DNA from: Elusimicrobiota bacterium
GTDB taxonomy: Bacteria; CG03; SLGR01; PWQF01
DNA: 5,297 nt
Assembly (NCBI GenBank): GCA_003556865.1
Contig: PWQF01000272.1
Location: 1 to 5,297 of the forward strand
Reading direction: 5' to 3'
Below the pieces are notes generated by a model. That model was not told where the DNA came from. It saw only the letters and a program-made list of their open reading frames with translations, and did not search any database. The position numbers and the translations under genes are program-made. Positions 1 to 5,297 of this stretch are shown here, one piece after another. Each line of letters opens with the position of its first letter. Position 1 is the first letter of the stretch.

Positions 1-67
1 ATTATCAATAATAATCGCGCTGATGCTTTATGTCTTCTGGTTTGATATTTTTGGAGGTGCGGGCTGA
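1..67 (+). CDS. rseP: C-terminal end of probable RseP-type site-2 protease (partial)
   Basis: Only the last 21 codons are in the window, in the frame beginning at base 2 and ending at TGA 65-67. They read as a hydrophobic segment followed by a short tail (LSIIIALMLYVFWFDIFGGAG is the visible end, split here as LSIIIALMLYVF plus WFDIFGGAG). This resembles the final membrane helix of M50 metalloproteases of the RseP family, which typically end with a run of aliphatic residues and an F-N-D-I/F-like motif; here it is F-D-I. Family knowledge: RseP is an inner-membrane zinc protease that cleaves transmembrane substrates such as anti-sigma factors, and its gene often sits beside MEP-pathway genes (dxr, ispG). 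The neighbouring ispG supports the call. The zinc motif HExxH and the PDZ domain lie outside the window, so the identity is an inference from a tail and from context. Another polytopic membrane protein cannot be excluded. Confidence 0.55.
   Translation, partial: LSIIIALMLYVFWFDIFGGAG
53..57 (+). promoter_or_regulatory. Shine-Dalgarno that places the ispG start at CTG 64
   Basis: GGAGG at 53-57, within GGAGGTG, lies inside the last codons of the upstream gene. It is separated by six bases from CTG at 64. The later in-frame GTG at 97 has no comparable purine box at a suitable distance. The site therefore favours the CTG and suggests translational coupling with the upstream gene. Confidence 0.7.
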
Positions 68-1080
68 GCAGGGAAATTAAAATAGCGGACCTTAAGGTGG
101 GAGGAGATAATCCCCCCCGTCTTCAGGCAATGGTTAAGGAAAGCTTTGATAGGGTTCAAGCCTTAGCTTCCGAGGCCCGGGAACTGGTGAGCGCCGGGGC
201 TGAAATGATAAGGTGCGCTGTCCCGGAGGCCTCTTCTGCAAAGAAAGTTTTTCCTTACCTTAAAAACCTGGGGGTGCCATTAATTGCGGACTGCCATTTT
301 AAGAAGGAAACTGTTGAGGCGTCTCTTAAGGCCGGATTTAACAAGATAAGGCTTAATCCGGGGAATATGAGTGAAAAAACCCTTATGGAATCGGTAAAGC
401 TTGCCGCCCGCACCGGCGCGGCCCTCAGGCTGGGGTTTAATACCGGATCCTCTCCCGCCCGGACACCGGAAGAACTGGCCGGGTTTGCCCTTAAATGGGA
501 TGAAAAATTAAAAAAAAGCGGTTTTATGAATTTCCTTGTTTCCCTTAAATCTTCTTCTGCTAAATTTACGGTGGAGGCCAACCGGTTTTTTTCAGTTTAT
601 TCTGATACTCCCCTTCATATAGGAGTAACCGCTGCCGGGGCCGGAACAGGGGCCATTATCAAGTCGGCGGCAGGAATAGCTTCTCTTTTGATGGACGGGG
701 TAGGAGATACACTTAGGGTTTCCCTCACATCTTCTTCTCTAGAAGAAATTAAGTGCGCCCGGATAATAAGGGATGTTGCCCTGGATAGCGCTTCGGTCCT
801 TAACGTTATTTCCTGCCCCGGGTGTTCAAGGTGCCGTATGGATGTAAAGAGAGTTTCGGGAAAATTCCGCGCCGGTCTCTCGGGTTCAGATATGGAAAAG
901 CCCCTTAATGTGGCCCTGATGGGCTGTGAGGTTAACGGCCCGGGAGAAGCCAAAGAGAGCGATATAGGTGTTTGCGCCACAAAAAAGGGGGCACTGCTTA
1001 TAAAAAAAGGCAAAATAATAAGGGCCCTGGAGAGGGATGATATAGTTAAAGAACTTATAAGAGAAATGAGGAAAATGTGA
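64..1080 (+). CDS. ispG: 4-hydroxy-3-methylbut-2-enyl diphosphate synthase IspG (GcpE)
   Basis: IspG is the cytoplasmic [4Fe-4S] enzyme that reductively opens methylerythritol cyclodiphosphate to HMBPP, the next-to-last step of the MEP isoprenoid pathway. Numbering from CTG 64 (338 residues), the TIM-barrel part carries IRCAVP, ADCHF, IRLNPGN, RLGFNTGS, VSLK and GVGDTLRVSLT, all recognisable family blocks. The cluster domain carries CPGC (C251, C254) and MGCEVNGPGEA (C288, E295), the expected three cysteine ligands and glutamate ligand. The start is taken at CTG because residues 2-13 (SREIKIADLKVG) fit the first family strand, SD GGAGG is six bases upstream, and no in-frame ATG, GTG or TTG lies between the in-frame stop at 43-45 and GTG 97. 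Starting at GTG 97 (327 residues) would cut that strand. Oddities: the usual VQSMTNT stretch is LQAMVKE, and the usual TEAG is TAAG (alanine at 190). An extra cysteine follows CPGC (C257). It is shorter than E. coli IspG (372). It overlaps the upstream gene by CTGA and proS by GTGA. Confidence 0.93.
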   Translation: MSREIKIADLKVGGDNPPRLQAMVKESFDRVQALASEARELVSAGAEMIRCAVPEASSAKKVFPYLKNLGVPLIADCHFKKETVEASLKAGFNKIRLNPGNMSEKTLMESVKLAARTGAALRLGFNTGSSPARTPEELAGFALKWDEKLKKSGFMNFLVSLKSSSAKFTVEANRFFSVYSDTPLHIGVTAAGAGTGAIIKSAAGIASLLMDGVGDTLRVSLTSSSLEEIKCARIIRDVALDSASVLNVISCPGCSRCRMDVKRVSGKFRAGLSGSDMEKPLNVALMGCEVNGPGEAKESDIGVCATKKGALLIKKGKIIRALERDDIVKELIREMRKM

Positions 1081-2816
1081 AATCAGCAAAACTTTCTGAA
1101 TATTTTATGCCTACCTTAAGGGAGGATCCCAGGGAAGCGGAAATAGCTTCACACCGGCTTATGGTGAGATCTGCCATGATAAGAAAACTTGCGTCCGGTA
1201 TTTATGAGTTTCTGCCCCTGGGCTGCAGGGTTTTAAAAAAAGTGGAAAATATCATAAGGCGGGAAATGGAGAAGATAAATGGGCAGGAGATACTTATGAG
1301 CGCCCTTCAGCCCCGGGAGCTTTGGGATAGCAGCGGCAGGTGGGACCTTTACGGCCCGGAGCTTCTAAGGCTTAAAGACAGGAAGGAAAGGGATTTCTGC
1401 CTGGGCCCCACCCACGAGGAAGTAATAACTTCCCTGGTTGGCGGAGACCTTAAATCCTACCGGCAGCTTCCCCTGGTTTTATATCAGTTTCAGATGAAGT
1501 TCAGGGATGAAATTAGGCCCCGTTTCGGTCTTATGAGAGCCCGTGAATTTTATATGAAGGATGCCTACAGTTTTGACCGTAATGAAAAAGAATGCGTTAA
1601 ATCCTATAAGAAACATGTTGAGGCCTACAGGAAAATTTTTTCGGGGTGCGGGTTGGAATATAAAGTTGTTGAAGCAGCCGCGGGTAATATAGGCGGACAT
1701 ACTTCTCATGAGTTTATGGTCACTTCCAGTTCGGGGGAGGACCGGATAGTTGTATGTGAAAATAAAGGCTGTCCGGTTAAATACAGCGCCAATGTGGAAA
1801 AAGCTTCCTACCTCCGCCCTGAACCGGGAGCGCAGGATGAGGGGGAAGTACAACTGCCCCTGGAGGAAATAGATACCCCCGGAATGAAATCCGTAGAAGA
1901 GGTATCTGAATTTACAGGTCAGCCCCCCTCTAAATTTATAAAAACGCTGATATATAATTCTGAAAAGGGTCCGGTTGCGGCCCTGATAAGGGGGGACCAC
2001 GAGTTAAACCTGGAGCACCTCAAAAAATATGCCGGGGTTAGGGAGCTTGAAGCCGCGGATGAGGAAACGGTCAAAGAATTAACCGGTTCTCCTCCCGGGT
2101 TTGCGGGTCCGGTTAATATAAAGGTCAGCGGTCTTTTTAAGATGCTTGGGGATAAGTCCCTGAAGGATATTAAAAATGCCCTGAGCGGCGCAAACAAAAA
2201 GGATTGTCACCTCAAAAATATTAATTACGGACGCGATTATAGTTTAGCTGATTCAGGCCTTAAGGATTTACGGGTTGTAACTGAAGGGGACGGGTGTCCG
2301 GAGTGCGGGGAAACGCTGGTTTTCAAAAGGGGAATAGAAGTGGGTCATACTTTCCTGCTTGGAAATAAATATTCCAGGGCAATGGGAGCAAAGTTTACCG
2401 ATTCCGACGGCAGGGAAAAGGATATGGTTATGGGGTGCTACGGGATAGGGGTGAGCAGGGTGGTAGCTGCCGCCATTGAGCAGTCTCACGATGAAAAGGG
2501 AATAGTATGGCCTCTTCCCTTAGCCCCTTTTCATATTCATATAATACAGATAGGAGAAGAGAATAATCAATACTCTTTAAAGCTTTTCAGGGAACTTTCA
2601 GGTGAATATGAAGTACTGCTGGATGACCGGAAAGAGAGTCCGGGCATAAAGTTTAACGATGCTCTCCTTATAGGTTGTCCGGCGGCAATAGTTGTGGGAA
2701 GGAAATACAGCCAGGAGGGAAAGGTGGAGATACAGGAAAGAAAGTCCGGTAAAAGTATCAGTGTGCTGGCTTCAGAGGTTAAGGAAAAACTGGACCGGAT
2801 ACTTAAAAAGAATTGA
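1077..2816 (+). CDS. proS: Prolyl-tRNA synthetase, bacterial type with editing insertion
   Basis: This cytoplasmic class II synthetase charges tRNA-Pro. At 579 residues it matches the long bacterial type (E. coli 572). Class II motif 1 is around residues 39-64. The ATP-binding region follows, with LGPTHEE (109-115), SYRQLPL (127-133) and motif 2, KFRDEIRPRFGLMRAREF (141-158). The YbaK-like cis-editing insertion spans roughly 225-400. It has F-I-K-T-L-I-Y with K289, RGDHELN (305-311) and GAN....H with H378, which correspond to known editing-site positions, so mischarged Ala-tRNA-Pro clearance is probably intact. CPEC (407-410) precedes RGIEVGHTF. Motif 3 is MGCYGIGVSRVVAAAIEQ (452-469), and the anticodon-binding domain runs from about 480 to the end. 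The start is GTG at 1077, overlapping the ispG stop as GTGA, with GAGG at 1068-1071 as a likely ribosome site. Oddity: the proline-binding-loop sequence normally like ADSGAIGG is AAAGNIGG (200-207). No terminator is visible between this stop and the pilin promoter. Confidence 0.97.
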   Translation: MKSAKLSEYFMPTLREDPREAEIASHRLMVRSAMIRKLASGIYEFLPLGCRVLKKVENIIRREMEKINGQEILMSALQPRELWDSSGRWDLYGPELLRLKDRKERDFCLGPTHEEVITSLVGGDLKSYRQLPLVLYQFQMKFRDEIRPRFGLMRAREFYMKDAYSFDRNEKECVKSYKKHVEAYRKIFSGCGLEYKVVEAAAGNIGGHTSHEFMVTSSSGEDRIVVCENKGCPVKYSANVEKASYLRPEPGAQDEGEVQLPLEEIDTPGMKSVEEVSEFTGQPPSKFIKTLIYNSEKGPVAALIRGDHELNLEHLKKYAGVRELEAADEETVKELTGSPPGFAGPVNIKVSGLFKMLGDKSLKDIKNALSGANKKDCHLKNINYGRDYSLADSGLKDLRVVTEGDGCPECGETLVFKRGIEVGHTFLLGNKYSRAMGAKFTDSDGREKDMVMGCYGIGVSRVVAAAIEQSHDEKGIVWPLPLAPFHIHIIQIGEENNQYSLKLFRELSGEYEVLLDDRKESPGIKFNDALLIGCPAAIVVGRKYSQEGKVEIQERKSGKSISVLASEVKEKLDRILKKN

Positions 2817-2830
2817 AATATCCTTTAAGC

Positions 2831-2860
2831 TTGACAAAAGAGACAGCTCTGTATTACTAT
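2831..2860 (+). promoter_or_regulatory. Sigma-70-type promoter for the pilin gene
   Basis: A perfect -35 hexamer TTGACA (2831-2836) is followed after 18 bases by TACTAT (2855-2860), which matches the -10 consensus at four of six positions. TATTAC at 2852-2857 (15-base spacing) is a weaker alternative. It lies in the only gap between proS and the pilin, giving a leader of roughly 50 bases before the pilin ATG. No sigma-54 element (GG-N10-GC) was recognised. The call is by consensus only. Confidence 0.6.
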
Positions 2861-2900
2861 TTTAGTGGCCGGGCCTTAAAGATTGAGACCTGCCCGGAAA

Positions 2901-2910
2901 AAGGAGGTGA
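2901..2910 (+). promoter_or_regulatory. Full-length Shine-Dalgarno of the pilin gene
   Basis: AAGGAGGTGA is complementary over its whole ten bases to the canonical 16S rRNA 3' end. Its GGAGG core (2903-2907) is eight bases from ATG 2916. It fixes that ATG as the start rather than the in-frame TTG at 2883, and suggests high-level translation. Confidence 0.88.
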
Positions 2911-2915
2911 AGAAA

Positions 2916-3368
2916 ATGTTTAAGAAAACAAGAGAAGGCGGCTTTACCCTGATCGAGCTGATGATAGTTGTAGCAATCATAGGTATACTTGCAGCCGTAG
3001 CCATACCCAGGTTTGCGGACCTGGTGTCCAGGGCGCAGGAAGCTGCCACAAAAGGAAGTCTTTCTTCGGTTAGAAGCGCCGTGACAATTTACTACGGCGG
3101 AACCGGGGGAGAAATGCCTGACCAGCTCAGTGACCTGGTAGATGAATATATCAGGCAGATTCCCGGGGGCAATATTCCTCAGGCCGCAGGCGGCACGGGA
3201 ATAACCTGGGAAGTCGGGGACTGGTATGCACGCAATGAAACTACAGATGGATTGGTTGACGCCACTTATACTGACGGAGACGGCTGGGCATACGACAACA
3301 CATCCATGCATGTCTGGATCCCGGACGATACGCTGGATACAAGCGACGAGCCTTACCACACCTGGTAA
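2916..3368 (+). CDS. Type IV major-pilin-like prepilin (PilE/PilA/pseudopilin family)
   Basis: This is a 150-residue prepilin. The short charged leader MFKKTREGG ends at G9 and is followed by FTLIELMIVVAIIGILAAVA, a classic type III signal. The prepilin peptidase should cut between G9 and F10 and methylate the new N-terminal Phe. Glu at mature position 5 (E14), needed for filament assembly in the family, is present. The mature protein would be 141 residues: one long N-terminal helix (to about residue 60), then a small globular domain. There is no cysteine, so the D-region disulfide of PilA/PilE is absent. The C-terminal half is strongly acidic and tryptophan-rich, with TDGDGWAYDN at 119-128. 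Expression signals (consensus -35, perfect SD, tandem TAA stops at 3366-3371, strong terminator) suggest an abundant protein made from a single-gene transcript. A prepilin peptidase gene lies two genes downstream. The short globular domain and the P-x-x-L-x-x-L-V pattern after the helix also resemble GspG-like pseudopilins, so a type II secretion role is possible. I therefore give no gene symbol. Confidence 0.93.
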   Translation: MFKKTREGGFTLIELMIVVAIIGILAAVAIPRFADLVSRAQEAATKGSLSSVRSAVTIYYGGTGGEMPDQLSDLVDEYIRQIPGGNIPQAAGGTGITWEVGDWYARNETTDGLVDATYTDGDGWAYDNTSMHVWIPDDTLDTSDEPYHTW

Positions 3369-3397
3369 TAAGGCAGAGTAGAAGTTAGGTAGTTTAT

Positions 3398-3442
3398 GGG
3401 CGGGGAAGAGTTTTTGGATTCTTCCCCGCCCTTTTCTTTTTT
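3398..3442 (+). terminator. Strong intrinsic terminator after the pilin gene
   Basis: GGGCGGGGAAGA (3398-3409) pairs perfectly with TCTTCCCCGCCC (3420-3431), giving a 12-bp stem with a 10-base loop. It is followed by TTTT-C-TTTTTT (3432-3442). There is no matching T-run on the other side, so it acts only in the + direction. It lies 29 bases after the pilin stop codon and separates the pilin transcript from the downstream genes. Confidence 0.95.
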
Positions 3443-3461
3443 AAGCAGAATAAGATATAAT
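3433..3461 (+). promoter_or_regulatory. Probable promoter of the ligase-pilD operon (TATAAT)
   Basis: A perfect -10 hexamer TATAAT is at 3456-3461. The -35 region at the proper distance falls in the T-tract of the preceding terminator (TTTCTT at 3433-3438) and matches TTGACA poorly. No TG extension precedes the -10. Transcription would start near 3468, leaving a leader of only about 15 bases before ATG 3483. Since the terminator blocks read-through from the pilin, the downstream genes need a promoter here. Confidence 0.5.
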
Positions 3462-3482
3462 CCCGCCCTTTAATTAAGATCA

Positions 3483-5159
3483 ATGAAAAAAAAGAGAGAA
3501 AAAATAAAGATAGATAAAAGAGTTTTTTTCCTGTTTGCACTTTCTGCGGCGCTCTTCTTCACCCCTTACTTCAAGGATGCCTTTTATGCGCCCAAGGTTG
3601 TAGCTGCTATTATCTTTCTTTCTTACCTTATATACAGCCTGGGGGCTGAAAAAATACTCTCCAGCTCCTTGCTCTTCCCCTCCCTTTCCTTTTTAATAAC
3701 TGCAGCTCTGGTTCTGGCTGCAAGGGGAAAACTTTTATTTGCCGGGGGGAATTACGGCGGGATGGTTTTAGTTCTTTTTATTCTTCTTATAGTTTCCGGT
3801 TCATATACGGAGGGAGTAAAAAAAGGATTGCGCTCTGCACTTTGCGTCGCCCTTTTTATTTCAAGCCTTTATGCGGTTATGCAGCAGTATGGACTGGCCG
3901 GTGAATTCAGCAGGTTTGCCCGGGAAGGGAGTTCATCCATTATGCCTATTTCCACGGTGGGCAACAGGGTGTACCTGGCCGATTATATAATACTGGCACT
4001 TCCCTTTGCCTTTTCATTTTTCAGGGAGAAGAAAATAAAAGGGGGGGTATGCATATTAACGGCCTTATGGGCCCTTTATCTTAGCGGCGCCTCCCGGGCC
4101 CTTCCGGGCCTGGCCGCAATTACAGCGGTATATATCTGTTTCCTTAAAGGAAAAAAGAGAAGGTATCTTATTTTTGCCTGGGCCCTTCTTATGGTATCGG
4201 GGTTTTTATATTTTTATTTTAATTTTTCAGTACTTTCAAAAAGCTCCCTGCAGCCCCGCTTCCAGGTATGGAGGGTTAGCCGGGAAATCTTCTTGTCCAG
4301 TCCCTGGACAGGCAGGGGCGCCGGAACTTTCAGGTATGAGTACCCCCTGTTTCAGGAAAAATTTTTCCGTGAAGAAGAGAATATTTCTTATGCCGCTTAT
4401 TCTCAGACAAGTTTGCCTCTGAGGGCCCAGTCCCAGCCGGTTCAGATACTTGTAGAGACCGGGGTGGTAGGTTTTCTTTTTATTATTTTTATCTTTTACA
4501 GGTGGTATAAAAAATCTGACAGGGACCGGGAATTCGGAATTCCCGCCCTGGCCGGGGTCTCTGCAATACTGATTTCATCTCTTGTAGGGTTTCCTTTTCA
4601 GCGGCCTGAAATTATCTTTAGCATGGCTCTTATAATGGGGGTTGCAGTAAAGCCTGCGCCTTTTAAAAAAACAGGTTCGCCGGGACAGGGGCTTATAGGA
4701 AAACTGCTTATAGCTCTATGCCTGCTTATGGCATTTATGAAAACAGGCGAGCAGGTATTCTGGGAAAAAGGGAGAAGGGCTTTTAATGATGAGGATTTCA
4801 AAAAATCCGCAGCGCTTTTAGAAAAAGCAGAGTTTTTTTCACTGGTCCCGGGTGAAATAATTTTCTTAAGGGCCAGGGCCTGGAACGGTGCCGGTATTTA
4901 TCATATTGCCCGGGACGAATATTTAACGGCCCTGAATACTTACCGTCACAGCGCCCTGTACTTTAACCTGGCCCTTACTTTTCTCAGAACAGGGCAGTAT
5001 GATAAGGCTGAAAAATTCCTTCAAAAATCTGTATACACAACTCCAAAATTTGAAAAAGCCTACCGGGTTTTGATAAACTTATATCTTAATACCGGCCGGT
5101 TTGAGATGGCAGGAAAATATAAGAAAATGCTAATGGAAGTGAAAGGAAAAAATCAATGA
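3483..5159 (+). CDS. O-antigen ligase/polymerase-like membrane protein with C-terminal TPR domain
   Basis: This is a 558-residue polytopic protein. After a Lys-rich N-terminus (1-13) there are about nine hydrophobic segments up to residue 246, including 38-52, 92-107, 116-134, 162-180 and 227-246. A hydrophilic loop of about 80 residues follows (247-325), then more membrane segments near 328-340, 351-372, 377-389 and 403-418. LSGASRAL (200-207), PRFQVWR (258-264), SPWTGRGAGTF (273-283) and Q-x-x-x-ETGVVGF (318-331 region) match the Wzy/WaaL (Wzy_C) family, which polymerises or transfers undecaprenyl-linked glycans to lipid A core, other glycans or protein on the outer face of the inner membrane. 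Residues about 423-550 look like three or four TPR units (for example LRTGQYDKAEKFLQKS). Oddity: the catalytic His expected just before the Q-x-x-x-ETG block is Gln316, and the first His of the protein is at 474. ATG 3483 has no clear Shine-Dalgarno, but the hydrophobic topology fits this start. The stop overlaps pilD by ATGA. A pilin O-glycosylating role is possible from context. The substrate is unknown. Confidence 0.83.
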   Translation: MKKKREKIKIDKRVFFLFALSAALFFTPYFKDAFYAPKVVAAIIFLSYLIYSLGAEKILSSSLLFPSLSFLITAALVLAARGKLLFAGGNYGGMVLVLFILLIVSGSYTEGVKKGLRSALCVALFISSLYAVMQQYGLAGEFSRFAREGSSSIMPISTVGNRVYLADYIILALPFAFSFFREKKIKGGVCILTALWALYLSGASRALPGLAAITAVYICFLKGKKRRYLIFAWALLMVSGFLYFYFNFSVLSKSSLQPRFQVWRVSREIFLSSPWTGRGAGTFRYEYPLFQEKFFREEENISYAAYSQTSLPLRAQSQPVQILVETGVVGFLFIIFIFYRWYKKSDRDREFGIPALAGVSAILISSLVGFPFQRPEIIFSMALIMGVAVKPAPFKKTGSPGQGLIGKLLIALCLLMAFMKTGEQVFWEKGRRAFNDEDFKKSAALLEKAEFFSLVPGEIIFLRARAWNGAGIYHIARDEYLTALNTYRHSALYFNLALTFLRTGQYDKAEKFLQKSVYTTPKFEKAYRVLINLYLNTGRFEMAGKYKKMLMEVKGKNQ

Positions 5160-5297
5160 TATATTTTCAGGCAGCAGTAGCCTTCCTCCTGGGCCTTATA
5201 CTGGGCAGTTTTGCAAATGTATGCATATGGCGTCTCCCCCGGGATATTTCCATAGTAAAACCCTCTTCTTTTTGCCCTAAATGTATGGAAAAAATAA
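5156..5297 (+). CDS. pilD: Prepilin peptidase, N-terminal part (runs off the window)
   Basis: The first 47 codons are present. The visible protein starts with a membrane helix, MIYFQAAVAFLLGLILG, and continues SFANVCIWRLPRDISIVKP, then SSFCPKC with C40 and C43. This is the standard opening of bifunctional type IV prepilin leader peptidases/N-methyltransferases (GSFxNV-x-x-x-RLP, P-x-S-x-C-x-x-C, the first half of the zinc-binding cysteine set). The aspartate protease residues and the second CxxC lie beyond the window. It is an inner-membrane enzyme acting on the cytoplasmic face, cutting after Gly and methylating the new N-terminus. The pilin at 2916-3368 carries its exact recognition sequence. 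AAAGGA at 5142-5147 lies eight bases before ATG 5156, and the start overlaps the ligase stop as ATGA, so the two are probably co-translated. Confidence 0.93.
   Translation, partial: MIYFQAAVAFLLGLILGSFANVCIWRLPRDISIVKPSSFCPKCMEKI

Noticed and set aside
112..118. C7 homopolymer near the start of ispG as a phase-variation tract.
   Set aside because: ispG is normally essential in MEP-pathway bacteria, and seven bases is short for a contingency tract. It encodes ordinary Pro codons.
2867..2878. GGCCGGGCC as a terminator hairpin after proS.
   Set aside because: Only about three base pairs can form and no T-run follows. It lies downstream of the pilin -10 box.
2823..2881. 7-base inverted repeat CTTTAAG (2823-2829) / CTTAAAG (2875-2881) flanking the pilin promoter.
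   Set aside because: The arms are short and AT-rich, 45 bases apart and without a recognised operator. This is likely by chance.
2883..2915. TTG 2883 as the pilin start, giving a longer leader.
   Set aside because: The perfect Shine-Dalgarno at 2901-2910 lies within that extension and points to ATG 2916, which gives a normal nine-residue prepilin leader.
2862..3359. 165-codon open frame on the minus strand opposite the pilin gene, and other long minus-strand frames over ispG and proS.
   Set aside because: They lie antisense to genes with clear family motifs, and their translations show no recognisable domain or good ribosome site. They are shadow frames.
4041..4047. G7 homopolymer in the ligase-like gene as a switchable frameshift site.
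   Set aside because: Seven G is below typical variable-tract lengths and the frame is intact. There is no sign of alternative frames being used.

Overview
This window (about 5.3 kb, every gene on the + strand, almost fully coding) looks like chromosomal DNA of a Gram-negative-type bacterium. It has a site-2-protease tail, the MEP isoprenoid enzyme IspG, a bacterial-type prolyl-tRNA synthetase, a type IV pilin, an O-antigen-ligase-like membrane protein and a prepilin peptidase. The lineage cannot be fixed from the sequence. The divergent IspG, the generic PilE-like pilin and the ligase with C-terminal TPRs would fit poorly sampled phyla such as Elusimicrobia or Omnitrophica, but that is a guess.

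Region 1 (1-2816) is a tightly overlapping housekeeping operon: the end of a probable rseP, then ispG, then proS. Both junctions are 4-base start/stop overlaps (CTGA at 64-67 and GTGA at 1077-1080), so translation is probably coupled. ispG appears to start at a rare CTG codon placed behind a strong Shine-Dalgarno. Both complete enzymes keep most family motifs, but each has one acidic-to-alanine change in a normally conserved stretch.

Region 2 (2817-3442) is a self-contained pilin cassette. It has a promoter with a consensus -35 box, a full-length Shine-Dalgarno, a 150-residue type IV prepilin with a textbook GG|FTLIE processing site, tandem stop codons, and a strong intrinsic terminator. This is the architecture of an abundant structural protein made from its own short transcript.

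Region 3 (3443-5297) begins with a TATAAT promoter abutting the terminator. It drives a polytopic O-antigen ligase/polymerase-like protein with a C-terminal TPR domain, followed by a 4-base-overlapping prepilin peptidase (pilD), which runs off the window. PilD would process the upstream pilin. The ligase-like gene between them could be a pilin-directed O-oligosaccharyltransferase or a surface-polysaccharide ligase, but it lacks the histidine that such enzymes normally use.

No RNA genes, mobile elements, CRISPR arrays or large repeats were seen, and no stretch over 300 bases lacks a gene. The most unusual signals are residue-level departures in known families and the pilin/ligase/peptidase arrangement. 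I did not find a clearly new system.
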